64,000 nt of DNA from contig NC_020514.1 of assembly GCF_000347635.1 (NCBI RefSeq), positions 3,472,001 through 3,536,000 of the forward strand, written 5' to 3'. This DNA is from Paraglaciecola psychrophila 170 (GTDB lineage Bacteria; Pseudomonadota; Gammaproteobacteria; Enterobacterales; Alteromonadaceae). Every line of letters begins with the position of its first letter. Within the stretch, counting starts at the first letter, position 1. The notes under the pieces were generated by a model. It saw only the letters and a list, made by a program, of their open reading frames with translations. It did not search any database and had not been told where the DNA came from. The position numbers were made by a program, and so were the translations under genes. Below are positions 36,925-47,305 of this stretch, one piece after another.

Positions 36925-37711
36925 TTAAGGACACACTAATACGAGCTGGCACATCATGAGCTGCGCCCGATCCCACATCACTTCAAAGTGATGGGTTAAG
37001 TTGTCTAACGTTAACCAAATTATGATTAGTCCCATAATTTGAGCGATTGCAAAACCTATACTAAAAATATTTAATTGCGGGGCTGCTTTTGTCATAACAC
37101 CAAAGGCCAAGTTAACGATAAGTAATGACACAATAGGCGCCAAAGATATGGTAACAGCTGAAATAAACATCCACCCAGCCCAGTGTGCAATGTCTCTAAA
37201 TTGTTCTGGAGCAAACCATGCTTCACCAATGGGAAACGCTTCGAAGCTCATCACAATCATACGGATCATCGACAAATGCCCATCTAACGACCAAAACAAA
37301 AGTGTCGCTAGGATAAGATAAAACTGCCCTACTGCGGGAACACTAATACCATTCACCGGATCAACAATTGATGCAAAACCCAACCCGGTTTGCAAAGCAA
37401 CAATTTGCCCCGCTAACACAAAGGTATTGAGTACCATATTTGATATAAAACCCAATGAAATACCAATGATCAACTGCTGGGCCACTAACATGAAAGTACC
37501 AACAAGAAAAAAGGTCTGTTGCAGGAATAGGAACTGGCGGTATAACCGGCATGATAATTAGGGTTAAAAAAAGTGTCAGTAGCGCCCTTGTGGTAGGCGG
37601 CACGGTCTTAGCACTCAAGCCTACCATAGCAGCAAATAACCCCGATATACGCATAAATGGTAACAGTAGGTCTGCCAAATATTGCATAATTGTAGTCGTT
37701 GCTATATCCAA
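36925..37711 (-). pseudogene. fliR: Flagellar export protein FliR, apparent one-base frameshift
   Basis: FliR is part of the FliPQR export channel. The N-terminal frame (from 37711; MDIATTTIMQYLADLLLPFMRISGLFAA) leaves register at a run of six A on the plus strand (37507-37512). Dropping one base joins PATDLF to LVGTFMLVAQQLIIGISLGF and continues to 36925, giving 261 aa, exactly the common FliR length. All flanking export genes are intact, so a base-calling error in the homopolymer is the simplest explanation. If real, flagellar export should be abolished. Recorded as pseudogene only because the reading frame is broken as given. Confidence 0.88.
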
Positions 37712-37743
37712 GGTTTAACCTTCAGCCTTAATCATTATCACCG

Positions 37744-38013
37744 CTAACCCAAAACCTCAGGAATTCGCTCCACCATATTAAAAGTGAAGTCCATAAGCTT
37801 TTGTACTAACCAATGGCCACCCCAACTGAGTGCCAATAAAGTGACAATTAAACGCGGCAGAAAACTCATGGTTTGTTCATTAATTGAAGTTGCGGCTTGA
37901 AACACAGCAACAATTAATCCCACAAACAAACTGGGTAGGATAATCGCTGAAACCAGCAGAATAACCATTGCTAATGCTTCTTTGAGTATCTCAACAAAGA
38001 CTTCTGGACTCAT
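37744..38013 (-). CDS. fliQ: Flagellar export protein FliQ
   Basis: FliQ (89 aa) is a two-helix membrane protein of the export channel. It begins MSPEVFVEILKEALAMVILL and has helices at about 15-38 and 52-75, with the conserved FQAATSINEQTMSFLPRL loop between them. The ATG at 38013 is used because AAGG lies 7 nt upstream; a GTG two codons earlier is possible. Between fliP and fliR as usual. Confidence 0.95.
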   Translation of the reverse strand: MSPEVFVEILKEALAMVILLVSAIILPSLFVGLIVAVFQAATSINEQTMSFLPRLIVTLLALSWGGHWLVQKLMDFTFNMVERIPEVLG

Positions 38014-38054
38014 GGGCACACCTTATTATTCATTATTTGACTATGTAACATTTG

Positions 38055-38810
38055 CTAACCCATCCCAAAACTATTGGCTAATGTACCAAAAATTAAATTC
38101 CAGCCATCCACCAACACAAATAACATCAACTTAAAGGGCAATGACACGATCATAGGTGACAACATCATCATGCCCATCGCCATCAAAATTGATGCGACCA
38201 CTAAATCTAAAATCAGAAAGGGAATAAACAACATAAAACCAATTTGAAACGCAGTCTTGAGTTCGCTTGTCACAAAGGCAGGGATCAGAACGTTCATAGG
38301 CACGTCGACGGGGTCTTGAAATTGCCCATCCATTCCACCGATTTGTACAAAGGTTTCTAAATCTTTAACCCTTGTTTGAGCCAACATAAAAGCCCTTAAT
38401 GGCTCTTTTCCTATTTCATAGGCTTGTATTGATGTCAGTTCTTCATTTAAGTAAGGCTGTAGTGCCGTTTCGTTTATCTTTTCAAACACAGGGGCCATAA
38501 TAAACATCGACAGAAACAAACTTACACCAATCAAAATCTGATTCGAGGGTGATTGCTGCAAACCTATTGCTTGACGCAAAATAGATAAAACAATAATTAT
38601 CCGAGTAAAGGACGTCATCATCATCACAAAAGCAGGAAGTAGGCTCAAAGACGTCATGATAGCGACAACTTGCAAGGTCATAGTATAATCTTTGCTTCCA
38701 TCTGGGTTGTCAGTTAGCGTTAGAGCAGGTATCCCAGGCTCTGCCAAGACGTATCCACTAACAATACTTAATAACAACAACAAACAAACACGCATACATG
38801 TCTTTTTCAT
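38055..38810 (-). CDS. fliP: Flagellar export protein FliP
   Basis: FliP (251 aa) is the main pentameric subunit of the export channel. It has a cleavable signal peptide (residues 1-23, ending VLA), then four membrane helices. Family signatures are visible: [40 protein letters not shown] text around residues 67-100 and [27 protein letters not shown] near the end. It overlaps the fliO stop by 4 nt. Confidence 0.97.
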   Translation of the reverse strand: MKKTCMRVCLLLLLSIVSGYVLAEPGIPALTLTDNPDGSKDYTMTLQVVAIMTSLSLLPAFVMMMTSFTRIIIVLSILRQAIGLQQSPSNQILIGVSLFLSMFIMAPVFEKINETALQPYLNEELTSIQAYEIGKEPLRAFMLAQTRVKDLETFVQIGGMDGQFQDPVDVPMNVLIPAFVTSELKTAFQIGFMLFIPFLILDLVVASILMAMGMMMLSPMIVSLPFKLMLFVLVDGWNLIFGTLANSFGMG

Positions 38811-39310
38811 GATTGTTCCCCGTCAGTGTTTTTTTTGTTATTTTGCGCCATAGCTGGGTTTATTTTACCGGCTATGAGCATTGCAAGTTTGTCTTTGAAT
38901 TTTTCGTTACCTGTCGATGTTGTCGTATTATCGATAGGTGAAGAGAGAGTTGCTAAGTGGTTAATGTTATGAGCGGTGATACCCAGCAAATGTTGCTCAC
39001 CTGCCACCTCAATAACCAACACTCTTTCTTTGGCTCCAGCCATCATTGAGGCGACAACTTTAATGTTTGAGGTGCCTGATTGAGTGACGTTAAACCGTCG
39101 CATGAGGAACGCAAGTATAAAAACAACGCTAATAACCAATAATAAAGAAAGGAAAATTGACACTATTGAAGTGGGATTTGTTAGAGTTTGAGGCGTTGAA
39201 TTGGACTCAAAAGAGATACATAAACATGAGCCAAGAGCTATCCAAGCCCATGTTTTACATGCTTTTTTTCTATCTGATTTTTTTGATTCTTTCCAGTTGA
39301 CTAATAACAT
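38807..39310 (-). CDS. fliO: Flagellar assembly protein FliO
   Basis: FliO (167 aa) is a small membrane protein that helps assemble FliP. It has two hydrophobic stretches (about 23-36 and 51-72, [19 protein letters not shown]), then a soluble domain with [20 protein letters not shown] and HLLGIT, as expected for FliO. The annotated start lies 41 nt inside the fliN 3' end, an unusually long overlap; a later start is possible, but the reading frame is unambiguous. Confidence 0.88.
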   Translation of the reverse strand: MLLVNWKESKKSDRKKACKTWAWIALGSCLCISFESNSTPQTLTNPTSIVSIFLSLLLVISVVFILAFLMRRFNVTQSGTSNIKVVASMMAGAKERVLVIEVAGEQHLLGITAHNINHLATLSSPIDNTTTSTGNEKFKDKLAMLIAGKINPAMAQNNKKNTDGEQS

Positions 39311-39692
39311 CAGTTAATCGAATACCAAATTTGTCGTTGACTACTACTACTTCACCATGAGCAATCAACGTGCCATTTACTAAAACATCTAATGGCTCTC
39401 CAGCAACTCGGTCGAGTTCGACGACTGAACCTTGGTTTAACTGCAGTAAATTTCGAATACTAATATTGCTACGACCCACCTCCATAGCAATGGTCACAGG
39501 TATATCTAAGATGGTGTCGAGTTTGCGTTTTTCTTTGGGCGTTATCTCTCGATCTTCGTCAAATTCTTCAAGTTCGGCGACCTCTGCATCAGTGCCAAGC
39601 AGGCCTTCAGACTCGCTACCCGTTTTATCTTCTTCATCAGCTTGCTCGGCCATGGCCGCAGCCCAATCATCTAAACCGTCTTCTTCACTCAT
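39270..39692 (-). CDS. fliN: Flagellar switch protein FliN
   Basis: FliN (140 aa) builds the lower C-ring and takes part in switching and export docking. A charged, acidic N-terminus (1-50) precedes the SpoA/FliN domain (about 60-138), with LDIPVTIAMEVGRSNISIRNLLQLNQGSVVELDR-type sequence and [23 protein letters not shown]. It begins 30 nt after the fliM stop and its 3' end overlaps fliO. Confidence 0.96.
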   Translation of the reverse strand: MSEEDGLDDWAAAMAEQADEEDKTGSESEGLLGTDAEVAELEEFDEDREITPKEKRKLDTILDIPVTIAMEVGRSNISIRNLLQLNQGSVVELDRVAGEPLDVLVNGTLIAHGEVVVVNDKFGIRLTDVISQLERIKKIR

Positions 39693-39721
39693 TATTTACT
39701 CCTGACTCTGGACAACAGGGC

Positions 39722-40780
39722 TTACCAATCATCTTCGAGGGTTTGCAATTCGGCGTCGCTATCAATTCGTCGGCCACCTTTGGTTAATAGTTGCAACTCA
39801 GACTTCACAGAAGTTGGGCGCGGAATTTTTTCAATTATTTTAAGTGCCACATTGTCACGTGAACGACCTAACTTGGCTCTAAAAGTCGGTAAATTTTCAA
39901 TTAATACCGTGATGTGTTCTGGCATATCGATAGGAATTATATGACCCGGTTCTAGCTCCATGATATCTGCAAGGGTTAATTCCAAGTCCATCATATGCGT
40001 AGATAAAGCCACTTTCACATCCATCATTTCATCTCGAAGAGCCTTGCTCCAGCGTAAATCAGTGTCTTCTTTATCACTTTGTACGCCGGCATCTAACAGC
40101 TCACGAATGGGTTCCAGCATTGAGTAAGGTAAAGATACATGGAAGTCACCGCCACCGCCGTCTAATTCAATGTGAAAAGAACTTATCACCACCACTTCTG
40201 TAGGGCTCACAATGTTGGCCATAGCGGGATTCACTTCAGAGTCAAGGTATTCGAATGATACATCCATAACGGGTGCCCATGCCTCTTTGTAATCTTCAAA
40301 TATAAGCTTCAATAACATCTGAATAATACGGCGTTCGGTTGGAGTAAACTCTCGTCCTTCAATTTTTGCATGGTAACGACCGTCACCACCAAAAAAGTTA
40401 TCTACCAAGATAAACACCAGTCGGGCTTCCATAGTAATCAGCCCGGTGCCTTTGAGAGGACGAAAGCGCACCATATTCAAACTAGTAGGGACAAATAAGG
40501 TGTGAATATACTCACCAAATTTAATCATCTGGATACCGTTAATAGACACTTCTGCCGAACGGCGCATCATATTAAATAGACTAACACGCATATGTCTAGC
40601 GAAGCGTTCATTAACAATTTCAAGGGTTGGCATACGCCCACGAACGATCCTATCTTGAGAAGAAAAGTCGTATTCCATTGCTGAGCCATCGGACACACCA
40701 CTTTCAACTTCTTCTTCCTCAACATCATCTACACCATGTAATAGTGCATCAATCTCGTCTTGGGATAATAAATCGCTCAA
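39722..40780 (-). CDS. fliM: Flagellar switch protein FliM
   Basis: FliM (352 aa) receives CheY-P and sets rotation direction. Its N-terminus LLSQDEIDALLHG is the CheY-binding peptide. The middle CheC-like domain (about 45-230) starts with YDFSSQDRIVRGRMPTLEIVNERFARH, and the C-terminal SpoA domain (about 255-330) contacts FliN. Length and all landmarks are standard. Its peptide DEIDALLHG resembles the CheA linker repeat EFEALLDQLHG described below, a possible shared CheY-binding theme. Confidence 0.97.
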   Translation of the reverse strand: MSDLLSQDEIDALLHGVDDVEEEEVESGVSDGSAMEYDFSSQDRIVRGRMPTLEIVNERFARHMRVSLFNMMRRSAEVSINGIQMIKFGEYIHTLFVPTSLNMVRFRPLKGTGLITMEARLVFILVDNFFGGDGRYHAKIEGREFTPTERRIIQMLLKLIFEDYKEAWAPVMDVSFEYLDSEVNPAMANIVSPTEVVVISSFHIELDGGGGDFHVSLPYSMLEPIRELLDAGVQSDKEDTDLRWSKALRDEMMDVKVALSTHMMDLELTLADIMELEPGHIIPIDMPEHITVLIENLPTFRAKLGRSRDNVALKIIEKIPRPTSVKSELQLLTKGGRRIDSDAELQTLEDDW

Positions 40781-40808
40781 TCTAACTCTCTCATTAACAA
40801 ATCAGTTG

Positions 40809-41318
40809 TTACTGCATAACAAAACCTGTGAAAAGTACTTCTTCCACAGTTTGGTTGCCGCTGACAACTAGCATGGTTTTTTGCACTTCTTTCAGTGCGC
40901 TATCTCGAATGGCTATTTTACCCGCCTCTGTGGCTAAGTCATCGGCATTGGCGGTGCTAAATATTTTTAACAAGGTGCCTTCAATCAAAGGAATATGCAT
41001 TTTCGATTGTTCTTCGTTATCGGAACCACGCATCATTAGCTGCACTTTAATTTCGACTAACCGGTCTCGGTTTGTTCCAGGTACATTAAATACAAAGGGC
41101 CTAGGCATAGCAACATACATAGCCGTTCCGGTTTTAACCCCCTCAACTCCTTGAACTGTCGGTTTACCTACAACGACTGGTATAGCGTTATCGTCGTCGG
41201 CCATTAAAAAATAATAGGCAGCACCACCGCCAACAATTAGCACAACAACAGCAATTATAATAATGACCAGTTTGCTTTTTTTGCCGCCTTCTTCCATTTT
41301 TAATTCTTCTTCAGCCAT
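40809..41318 (-). CDS. fliL: Flagellar basal body protein FliL
   Basis: FliL (169 aa) is a single-pass membrane protein around the stator units. One membrane helix at about 17-39 (LVIIIIAVVVLIVGGGAAYYFLM) follows a charged cytoplasmic head; the periplasmic domain has YVAMPRPFVFNVPG and ends QTVEEVLFTGFVMQ, typical for FliL. It lies about 100 nt after fliK and 28 nt before fliM. Confidence 0.93.
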   Translation of the reverse strand: MAEEELKMEEGGKKSKLVIIIIAVVVLIVGGGAAYYFLMADDDNAIPVVVGKPTVQGVEGVKTGTAMYVAMPRPFVFNVPGTNRDRLVEIKVQLMMRGSDNEEQSKMHIPLIEGTLLKIFSTANADDLATEAGKIAIRDSALKEVQKTMLVVSGNQTVEEVLFTGFVMQ

Positions 41319-41424
41319 GTATTTCTCTCAAATTGTGACACTTATGAACTCTACAACTATTATCAGCCCCAAGGTTAAATTGGCAAAGCGCTTTACGCTA
41401 GATCCTTGCAAATTCATCTATAAA

Positions 41425-43437
41425 TCACACAAAATAATCAATTCCACCAAGGGCACCATTAACAATATTATGTTGGCCTAAAACCTGCTCAGATACATCT
41501 TCAGCGTCATCATTATTACTGCCACCTTGATTAGCTGATTCAGCATCACCCTGACTTTGCTGATTATCACTTTCTTGGCGCACTGAGGATTGGCCTAACT
41601 CAATACCTTTTTCAGCAAACATTTCTCTTAATCTTGGTGTAGCAGTATCTACTGCATCTCGTGCTTGTTGTGATTGGACCACAAAATTCACTGTTGCAGA
41701 TTCACCGGATACTGCGACTTTCACATACACCGAACCCAACTCAGCAGGGTCAAGTCGAATTTCAGCCACTAAATTTTTAGTGTTCACCATCCACCGGACT
41801 TTTTCGGCTAACTGAAGATGACCTTCAGGTTTAGCAATATTAATTGCCTTCTCAAACTTGGACTCAAACTGATTTAATTGAATTTGTTTACTTTGTTCAC
41901 CCTGAACTTGTGCCGCATCTCTTAAAGTCGCGCTGTAGATTTGGTCGTGGTGATGCTCAATCGCACGGTTCATTGTTTGGGCAAAATCTAACACTTGAGA
42001 AACGCTGCTGACGATCTGTTCTAGGTTGACCGGGGCCTTAGCTAAGACTCCTGACTCCGTCGATTTTGCTAACGCTTCTGATATCAATGCTTTCAAATCA
42101 ATACCCGGCTCTCTACCTTGAGATAACTGATTCTTATACTCCTCTATTCCTGACTTCAATGCGGAGACAAATTCTTTTGATGAGGATTCAACTGAACTAA
42201 TGATGTCAGCAGCCTTGGGAATAACTAACTGCTGAGCAATGTGTTCGGGATTTATTGCTTCGTCAGTTTTTTTACTATCAAATACGCGCTGGGCAATATT
42301 CTCTAATACTTTATCGAGCTTACTATCCGTCAAGTTTAAAATGTTTTTTATGTCATTATTACGGGTCACGTTCTCAACTTTTCCCAGGTTGAGTAAATTG
42401 CCAGAGGCCATTCGAGCATCTTGCTCAAGCAACTTGGACTGTTCAGCAACAGACTCTAATTTTGTGATCAGTGTCTGAGCATGTTGGGCTTGCACTAATC
42501 TATCTGCTGTATCAGATACAGTAAGTTGAGCCGATTTTATTGTTTGTTGTAAACTAGCTATGTCAGTTTCAGCGTCAACCAATAATGTTTTGAGCAGATT
42601 TTTATTCTCATCTGCTCTTAAGTCTACTGGCAAGCTTGTTTCAACTGGCTGATTGGCTAACATCAAATTTTGTAAAACGCCTGACTGCTCTAACAATGAC
42701 TGAGCGACTTTTTGTTGCATATCACTTGAAAGAACCTGGTCAGTTTCAGACTTAGCTGTCAGTTTCTCTAATGCATTTTGAATTAATAAGGCTAATGGAT
42801 CTGTATCTTTGAGAACAGGAGCGACAGTATTCTCATCTACATAGTCGGTTTGTCGAAGACTAAACTTTTCTGGGGCGGCATTAATGTCACCAATAGTATG
42901 CAGCTCGGCAACTTGTTCCAGTAAACCACTATCAACTTTATCGGATAATATTAAGTCAGCAACAGATACAACTAGAGATTCAGTCTCAACATCAGCTAAA
43001 GATTGTTTTGTGGACCGGGCAATATTTGCCAGTTTCTGCAAGTTATCGACTAACGACATCCATTCTTGGGCAGCGACATCGGCTGCTTCAACATCTGATA
43101 TTGAAGCATTCTGTTTTGAGGGCGAAACCAACTGCAACTCTGCTTCTGCGTCGCCATTCTTAAATTTATAGTTGCGCTGATCAGCAACATTTGACTCAGC
43201 ATGAGTTTTTAAATGTTTATTATTTATGTCTTCTTGTGTCTCATCAATAGATTGTTGCAACGCTCTTTTTCTTGGCGAGTGGGGCGGCGGTGCATCAGCT
43301 AATGTATGACTCGATTTTTGATCTTGTAATAATTTTCCAAATTGCTCATTTGATTCAGAGCCTTTAAACGAATTGGAATGGGCGCAGCTGTCAAAAGCGG
43401 CAACTTCTGATTTAGCTGTGGCAACATGTTGCATCAT
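41425..43437 (-). CDS. fliK: Flagellar hook-length control protein FliK
   Basis: FliK (670 aa) measures hook length and triggers the export switch in FlhB. The long N-terminal region (1-500) is low in conservation, rich in Gln, Ser and acidic residues, and predicted helical. The C-terminal Flg_hook domain is clear at about 540-630 (LAEKVRWMVNTKNLVAEIRLDPAELGSVYVKVAVSGESATVNFVVQ-like order, then ARDAVDTATPRLREMFAEKG). It is longer than the enterobacterial protein, as common in marine relatives. A sigma-54 element precedes it. Confidence 0.92.
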   Translation of the reverse strand: MMQHVATAKSEVAAFDSCAHSNSFKGSESNEQFGKLLQDQKSSHTLADAPPPHSPRKRALQQSIDETQEDINNKHLKTHAESNVADQRNYKFKNGDAEAELQLVSPSKQNASISDVEAADVAAQEWMSLVDNLQKLANIARSTKQSLADVETESLVVSVADLILSDKVDSGLLEQVAELHTIGDINAAPEKFSLRQTDYVDENTVAPVLKDTDPLALLIQNALEKLTAKSETDQVLSSDMQQKVAQSLLEQSGVLQNLMLANQPVETSLPVDLRADENKNLLKTLLVDAETDIASLQQTIKSAQLTVSDTADRLVQAQHAQTLITKLESVAEQSKLLEQDARMASGNLLNLGKVENVTRNNDIKNILNLTDSKLDKVLENIAQRVFDSKKTDEAINPEHIAQQLVIPKAADIISSVESSSKEFVSALKSGIEEYKNQLSQGREPGIDLKALISEALAKSTESGVLAKAPVNLEQIVSSVSQVLDFAQTMNRAIEHHHDQIYSATLRDAAQVQGEQSKQIQLNQFESKFEKAINIAKPEGHLQLAEKVRWMVNTKNLVAEIRLDPAELGSVYVKVAVSGESATVNFVVQSQQARDAVDTATPRLREMFAEKGIELGQSSVRQESDNQQSQGDAESANQGGSNNDDAEDVSEQVLGQHNIVNGALGGIDYFV

Positions 43438-43581
43438 ACTTTTTTATCCCTCAAACTAAGACATTGTGGCTAATCGACTGACTTATATAGATTTTTAAAT
43501 TTACGTACCGTTTTTGATTAGCTTACCTGTCACGAGTCCAACTTAAAATTAACCGTTACCTTGTGTTTCTAAGTATGAATT

Positions 43582-43598
43582 AGCAAAGACCATTCCAA
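43582..43598 (-). promoter_or_regulatory. Sigma-54 promoter of fliK operon
   Basis: Minus strand TTGGAATGGTCTTTGCT, with GG and GC 10 nt apart, in the 179-nt gap between fliJ and fliK. It would start transcription near 43571 for fliKLMNOPQR-flhB. Confidence 0.8.
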
Positions 43599-43616
43599 CT
43601 TATATATTAGAAACCA

Positions 43617-44051
43617 TTACTTGCGCATAAATTTTTGCAATGACAGTTCATCTAGCATGATCTGTTCTTGCTTATCCTCGCGCCTTAGTTTGGCTTTATG
43701 CTGTTTATCTAGCAACATTTCTACCGCTTTACGTTTTCGTTGTTGTGCCATCCATTGCATACGCCGTTGGTCTGCGACCCTCATAGCTTGATTTAAAGCA
43801 TGCTGTTGCATTTCACAGGCTTTATCCAACTTTCCAATAAATTGCTGGTGTTGACCAAATATGACACTGCCAACCCCTTGTTTGGCACGCAGTTGAGCCT
43901 CCCGCAAATAATCTAAACGATAGTTTTCTAATCCAGACAGTTTTTGCTTATTGTCTTGGTGAAATTGTTGGGCTAACTGAAAATCCTGCACCAGTTTCTG
44001 TTCTTTTTGTCGCTCCCATTCTGCGACCATTTGTAATTGAGATTGTGCCAT
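43617..44051 (-). CDS. fliJ: Flagellar export chaperone FliJ
   Basis: FliJ (144 aa) is the coiled-coil stalk subunit of the FliHIJ ATPase complex. It is nearly all charged helix, with no membrane segment and many Gln, Lys and Arg residues (WERQKEQKLVQDFQLAQQFHQ, QQRKRKAVEMLLDKQHKAKLRREDKQEQ). The identification combines this pattern, the length and the place right after fliI; sequence conservation in FliJ is weak. Confidence 0.88.
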   Translation of the reverse strand: MAQSQLQMVAEWERQKEQKLVQDFQLAQQFHQDNKQKLSGLENYRLDYLREAQLRAKQGVGSVIFGQHQQFIGKLDKACEMQQHALNQAMRVADQRRMQWMAQQRKRKAVEMLLDKQHKAKLRREDKQEQIMLDELSLQKFMRK

Positions 44052-44061
44052 TAGTTAATCA

Positions 44062-45396
44062 TTACCCCTTGCCCAACCCACCACTTAAGGTGGCCATATC
44101 AGCGGTACTATGATCAAAATCTATAATTTGTTGCACACCCTGTTGTAAAAAAGCATTGATTGCAGGCTCTGCATTAATGGCTAGATCAATCCTAGGATCG
44201 GTACCTTTGCTATACGCACCAATACTGATTAAGTCACGGTTACGCTGGTAATTAGAATACACCTGACGAATACGTCTGGCACCTTGGACATGTTCTTCAG
44301 AAACCACCATAGGCATCACTCGGCTGATTGATGCTTCAATATCAATAGCGGGGTAATGCCCTGAATCAGCTAAACTCCTAGAGAGTACAATATGCCCATC
44401 CAATATTGCTCTAGCAGCATCAGCTATGGGATCTTGTAAATCATCGCCCTCGGTCAACACCGTATAAAATGCAGTAATCGAACCTTGATTTTCACTACCA
44501 TTACCCGCTCGCTCTACTAGTGCTGGTAATCTGGCGAATACCGAAGGCGGATAGCCTTTGGTTGCAGGGGGCTCTCCTACGGCTAGGGCAATTTCACGTT
44601 GCGCCATGGCGTATCGTGTAAGGGAGTCAATCAGTAATAATACATTTAAACCTTTGTCACGAAAATATTCAGCAATAGTCACAGCGGTCTCACAACCTTT
44701 TAAGCGCATTAGCGGCGACGTGTCGGCTGGCGCGGCGACCACCACAGATTTTGCGCGCTCCTCTTCACCCAAAATATCTTGTATAAACTCTTTGACTTCT
44801 CGGCCTCGCTCCCCCACTAACCCAACGACCACTACATCGGCTGCGGTACCGCGTGTCATCATCCCCATCAACACACTTTTACCCACACCACTACCAGCAA
44901 ATAAACCCATGCGCTGACCTAAACCCACGGTCACAATAGAATTGATTGCTCTGACCCCCACATCTAAGGGTTGCTTTATAGGCTTGCGCAATAACGGGTT
45001 CATTGGAGGCTTGGATAAAGGCACCCGTTTCTCAGCTTTGATAGGGCCTAAACCATCCAAAGGTTGACCATTGCCATCTACGACTCGGCCCAGTAACTCC
45101 ATACCAACAGCTAAACCTTGTTCACGGTTCAGAGGTTGCACACGTGAGCCTGGCACTATTCCCTTGACTGCTTCTGTGGGCATCAAGTAGGTAATGTTTT
45201 CGGCAAATCCCACCACTTCGGCTTCGATTTCACCTTCCATCGTTTGGATCAGGCACTGACTACCCACCGGCATTTGACAACCCACAGCTTCAAGCGTTAG
45301 CCCTATACCTCGCACTAGTTTGCCACAGGCAACAATAGGCGCGTGTGGCACTTGATCTTTGAGAAGTTTGATTCGGTCTAACATATCAGTAGACAT
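44062..45396 (-). CDS. fliI: Flagellum-specific ATPase FliI
   Basis: FliI (444 aa) is the hexameric ATPase that unfolds and delivers export substrates. It resembles F1-ATPase beta: P-loop GSGVGKS (168-174), catalytic [10 protein letters not shown], Walker [12 protein letters not shown] and the substrate-loop [18 protein letters not shown]. Complete length. It follows fliH by 3 nt and precedes fliJ by 10 nt. Confidence 0.97.
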   Translation of the reverse strand: MSTDMLDRIKLLKDQVPHAPIVACGKLVRGIGLTLEAVGCQMPVGSQCLIQTMEGEIEAEVVGFAENITYLMPTEAVKGIVPGSRVQPLNREQGLAVGMELLGRVVDGNGQPLDGLGPIKAEKRVPLSKPPMNPLLRKPIKQPLDVGVRAINSIVTVGLGQRMGLFAGSGVGKSVLMGMMTRGTAADVVVVGLVGERGREVKEFIQDILGEEERAKSVVVAAPADTSPLMRLKGCETAVTIAEYFRDKGLNVLLLIDSLTRYAMAQREIALAVGEPPATKGYPPSVFARLPALVERAGNGSENQGSITAFYTVLTEGDDLQDPIADAARAILDGHIVLSRSLADSGHYPAIDIEASISRVMPMVVSEEHVQGARRIRQVYSNYQRNRDLISIGAYSKGTDPRIDLAINAEPAINAFLQQGVQQIIDFDHSTADMATLSGGLGKG

Positions 45397-45399
45397 AAC

Positions 45400-46200
45400 T
45401 TATTCGTCACCTTCACTAATATGACTTAAACCTTGTTCTAAAAGGAATTTGTCGATGACATCTTTAACGCGGCGCTCTACCGTGATATCGACAGCATTTG
45501 ATTGCGTGACAATCTCACATCCACCGGCAGACAATTCAGGTGATTCAATAAAATCCCAATGATGTTTTGCTATTTCTTCTGAACTAAAATGATTATTAAC
45601 TAATTCAATATCATCAGGGTGCAAATGTATTTGATAATTTTTTTCTTGGATCGGTAAGGCTTTTAAACCTTCACTCAAGGCTTGAAAAATAAGATCTGTA
45701 TTGGTTTTGACTTCGCTACGGATCACACCTTTTGCAAGGCTAACCGCCAATAACACCAGTTCTTGCTCTAACTCTTTTTCGACATTTTCTACTGGGTTTT
45801 GAATACTGTCAAGCAACGATACCCAGCTATCAAGATGTTGCTGCACTTGCTCTTCGCCAGTGGCTACCCCTTGAGTTATGCCTTCTTCTAAGCCTTTAGT
45901 GAAACCTTCTTCATGCCCTTTAATTAAGCCTACTTCTGCCCCTTGGGCATGGCCTTCTTGTTGACCTTGAGAAAATCCCTCTGTGTAGGCAGCCTCTCTA
46001 ATTGCTTCAATTTCTTCAGCTGTAGGAGGTAATATTTCTATCTCAGGTTCAGGGGGTTCATACTTCCAATCAGATCTGCGATTAAACGCATTGGTTTTGT
46101 TGTTAACCACCTCTTGATTGATATCTTCTACATAGGGTAAATCCCATGCTTGGAATTCTTCGTCTTGCTCATTTTTCTCATCTTGATCGTCTGTGTTCAT
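45400..46200 (-). CDS. fliH: Flagellar assembly protein FliH
   Basis: FliH (266 aa) regulates FliI and links it to the C-ring. A Glu/Asp-rich N-terminus contains several Trp/acidic segments; the middle has the Gly-x-x-x-Gly helix repeats characteristic of FliH (GFSQGQQEGHAQGAEVGLIKG, GFTKGLEEGITQG; residues about 75-120). The C-terminal domain includes LAVSLAKGVIRSEV and IHLHPDDIELV. Placed between fliG and fliI. Confidence 0.93.
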   Translation of the reverse strand: MNTDDQDEKNEQDEEFQAWDLPYVEDINQEVVNNKTNAFNRRSDWKYEPPEPEIEILPPTAEEIEAIREAAYTEGFSQGQQEGHAQGAEVGLIKGHEEGFTKGLEEGITQGVATGEEQVQQHLDSWVSLLDSIQNPVENVEKELEQELVLLAVSLAKGVIRSEVKTNTDLIFQALSEGLKALPIQEKNYQIHLHPDDIELVNNHFSSEEIAKHHWDFIESPELSAGGCEIVTQSNAVDITVERRVKDVIDKFLLEQGLSHISEGDE

Positions 46201-46230
46201 ACTTTAGTTGCCTTACAACTAACGGCTATA

Positions 46231-47268
46231 TTACAAAAATTCATCGCCACCACCGCCACCTAACATAATTTCACCGGCGTCAGCTAATCGTCTGGCCACA
46301 GAGAGTATTTCTTTTTGCGCAGCTTCAACTTCACTAATACGTACCGGCCCCATTGCTTCGAGGTCATCGAGCAACATTTCAGCGGCACGTTTAGACATAT
46401 TTTTAGTGATTTTATCTTTTAGTTCGCCTTCCGCACCTTTGATGGCTTTAAGCAGCGCATCTTGTTGCACTTCTCGCAATATAGTTTGGATCGCTCGATC
46501 ATCGACATCTATTAAGTTATCGAACACAAACATCAAGTCTTGAATCTGCTGGCTCATCTCTTCGTCTTGTTCACGGATAGCATCCATCAACTGACCTTCG
46601 ATATTGGTATCTAAATAATTCATGATATCTGCAGCGGATTTCAGGCCGCCCATTTTCGCAGCCTGAGTACCGGCTTGACCCGCAAACTGTTTCTCCATAA
46701 TTTCGTTTAATTCTTGTAATGCAGCAGGTTGCACTTCTTCCAAATTGGCAACTCGCATCATTAAGTCTAAACGCACTTTTTCAGGGAATTGACTAAGAAT
46801 TTCAGCTGATTGTTCTGCATCCAAATATGACATAACAATAGTTTGAATTTGCGGATGTTCGTTACGAATAATGCTGGCGACTTGTTTTGAGTCCATCCAT
46901 TTCAATGAATCGAGGCCCTTTGCACCTGTGCCCATTAAAATTTGATCAATTAGATTAGCAGCTTTATCTTCACCCAAAGCAGAGGTAAGCGCACGCTTCA
47001 CAAAATCTGTGCTTTGGAAACCAATGGTGCTGTAATTTTGGATTTCTTCGATGAAATGTTTATGTACTGCAGTAATTTTACCTTGGGTCATATCATCAAT
47101 TTGAGCCATTGCTGTACCCAATTTTTGTACCTGCTTAGGTTCTAAGTGCTTAAGAATTTGCGCTGCATCATCTTCAGTCAAACTTAGTAGCAAAATAGCG
47201 GCTTTATCGACGCCTTCTAACTTAGTAACATCATAACCCGTATTTTCAATCTGTTCTTCTTCAGCCAC
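46231..47268 (-). CDS. fliG: Flagellar motor switch protein FliG
   Basis: FliG (345 aa) is the rotor protein that contacts the stators. The three armadillo-like domains are present; EHPQIQTIVMSYLDAEQSAEIL marks the middle domain, and the C-terminal torque helix FDNLIDVDDRAIQTILREVQ carries the charged residues that face MotA/PomA. A Gly-rich tail precedes the end (GGGGGDEFL). It follows fliF by 37 nt. Confidence 0.97.
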   Translation of the reverse strand: MAEEEQIENTGYDVTKLEGVDKAAILLLSLTEDDAAQILKHLEPKQVQKLGTAMAQIDDMTQGKITAVHKHFIEEIQNYSTIGFQSTDFVKRALTSALGEDKAANLIDQILMGTGAKGLDSLKWMDSKQVASIIRNEHPQIQTIVMSYLDAEQSAEILSQFPEKVRLDLMMRVANLEEVQPAALQELNEIMEKQFAGQAGTQAAKMGGLKSAADIMNYLDTNIEGQLMDAIREQDEEMSQQIQDLMFVFDNLIDVDDRAIQTILREVQQDALLKAIKGAEGELKDKITKNMSKRAAEMLLDDLEAMGPVRISEVEAAQKEILSVARRLADAGEIMLGGGGGDEFL

Positions 47269-47305
47269 AATCTAATCCTCAAACTGCAAAATGTTAAGTC
47301 TAAAC

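Noticed and set aside
43438-43616. Extra small flagellar gene between fliJ and fliK
   Set aside because: No open frame with a start and ribosome site; the gap is explained by the sigma-54 promoter and leader.
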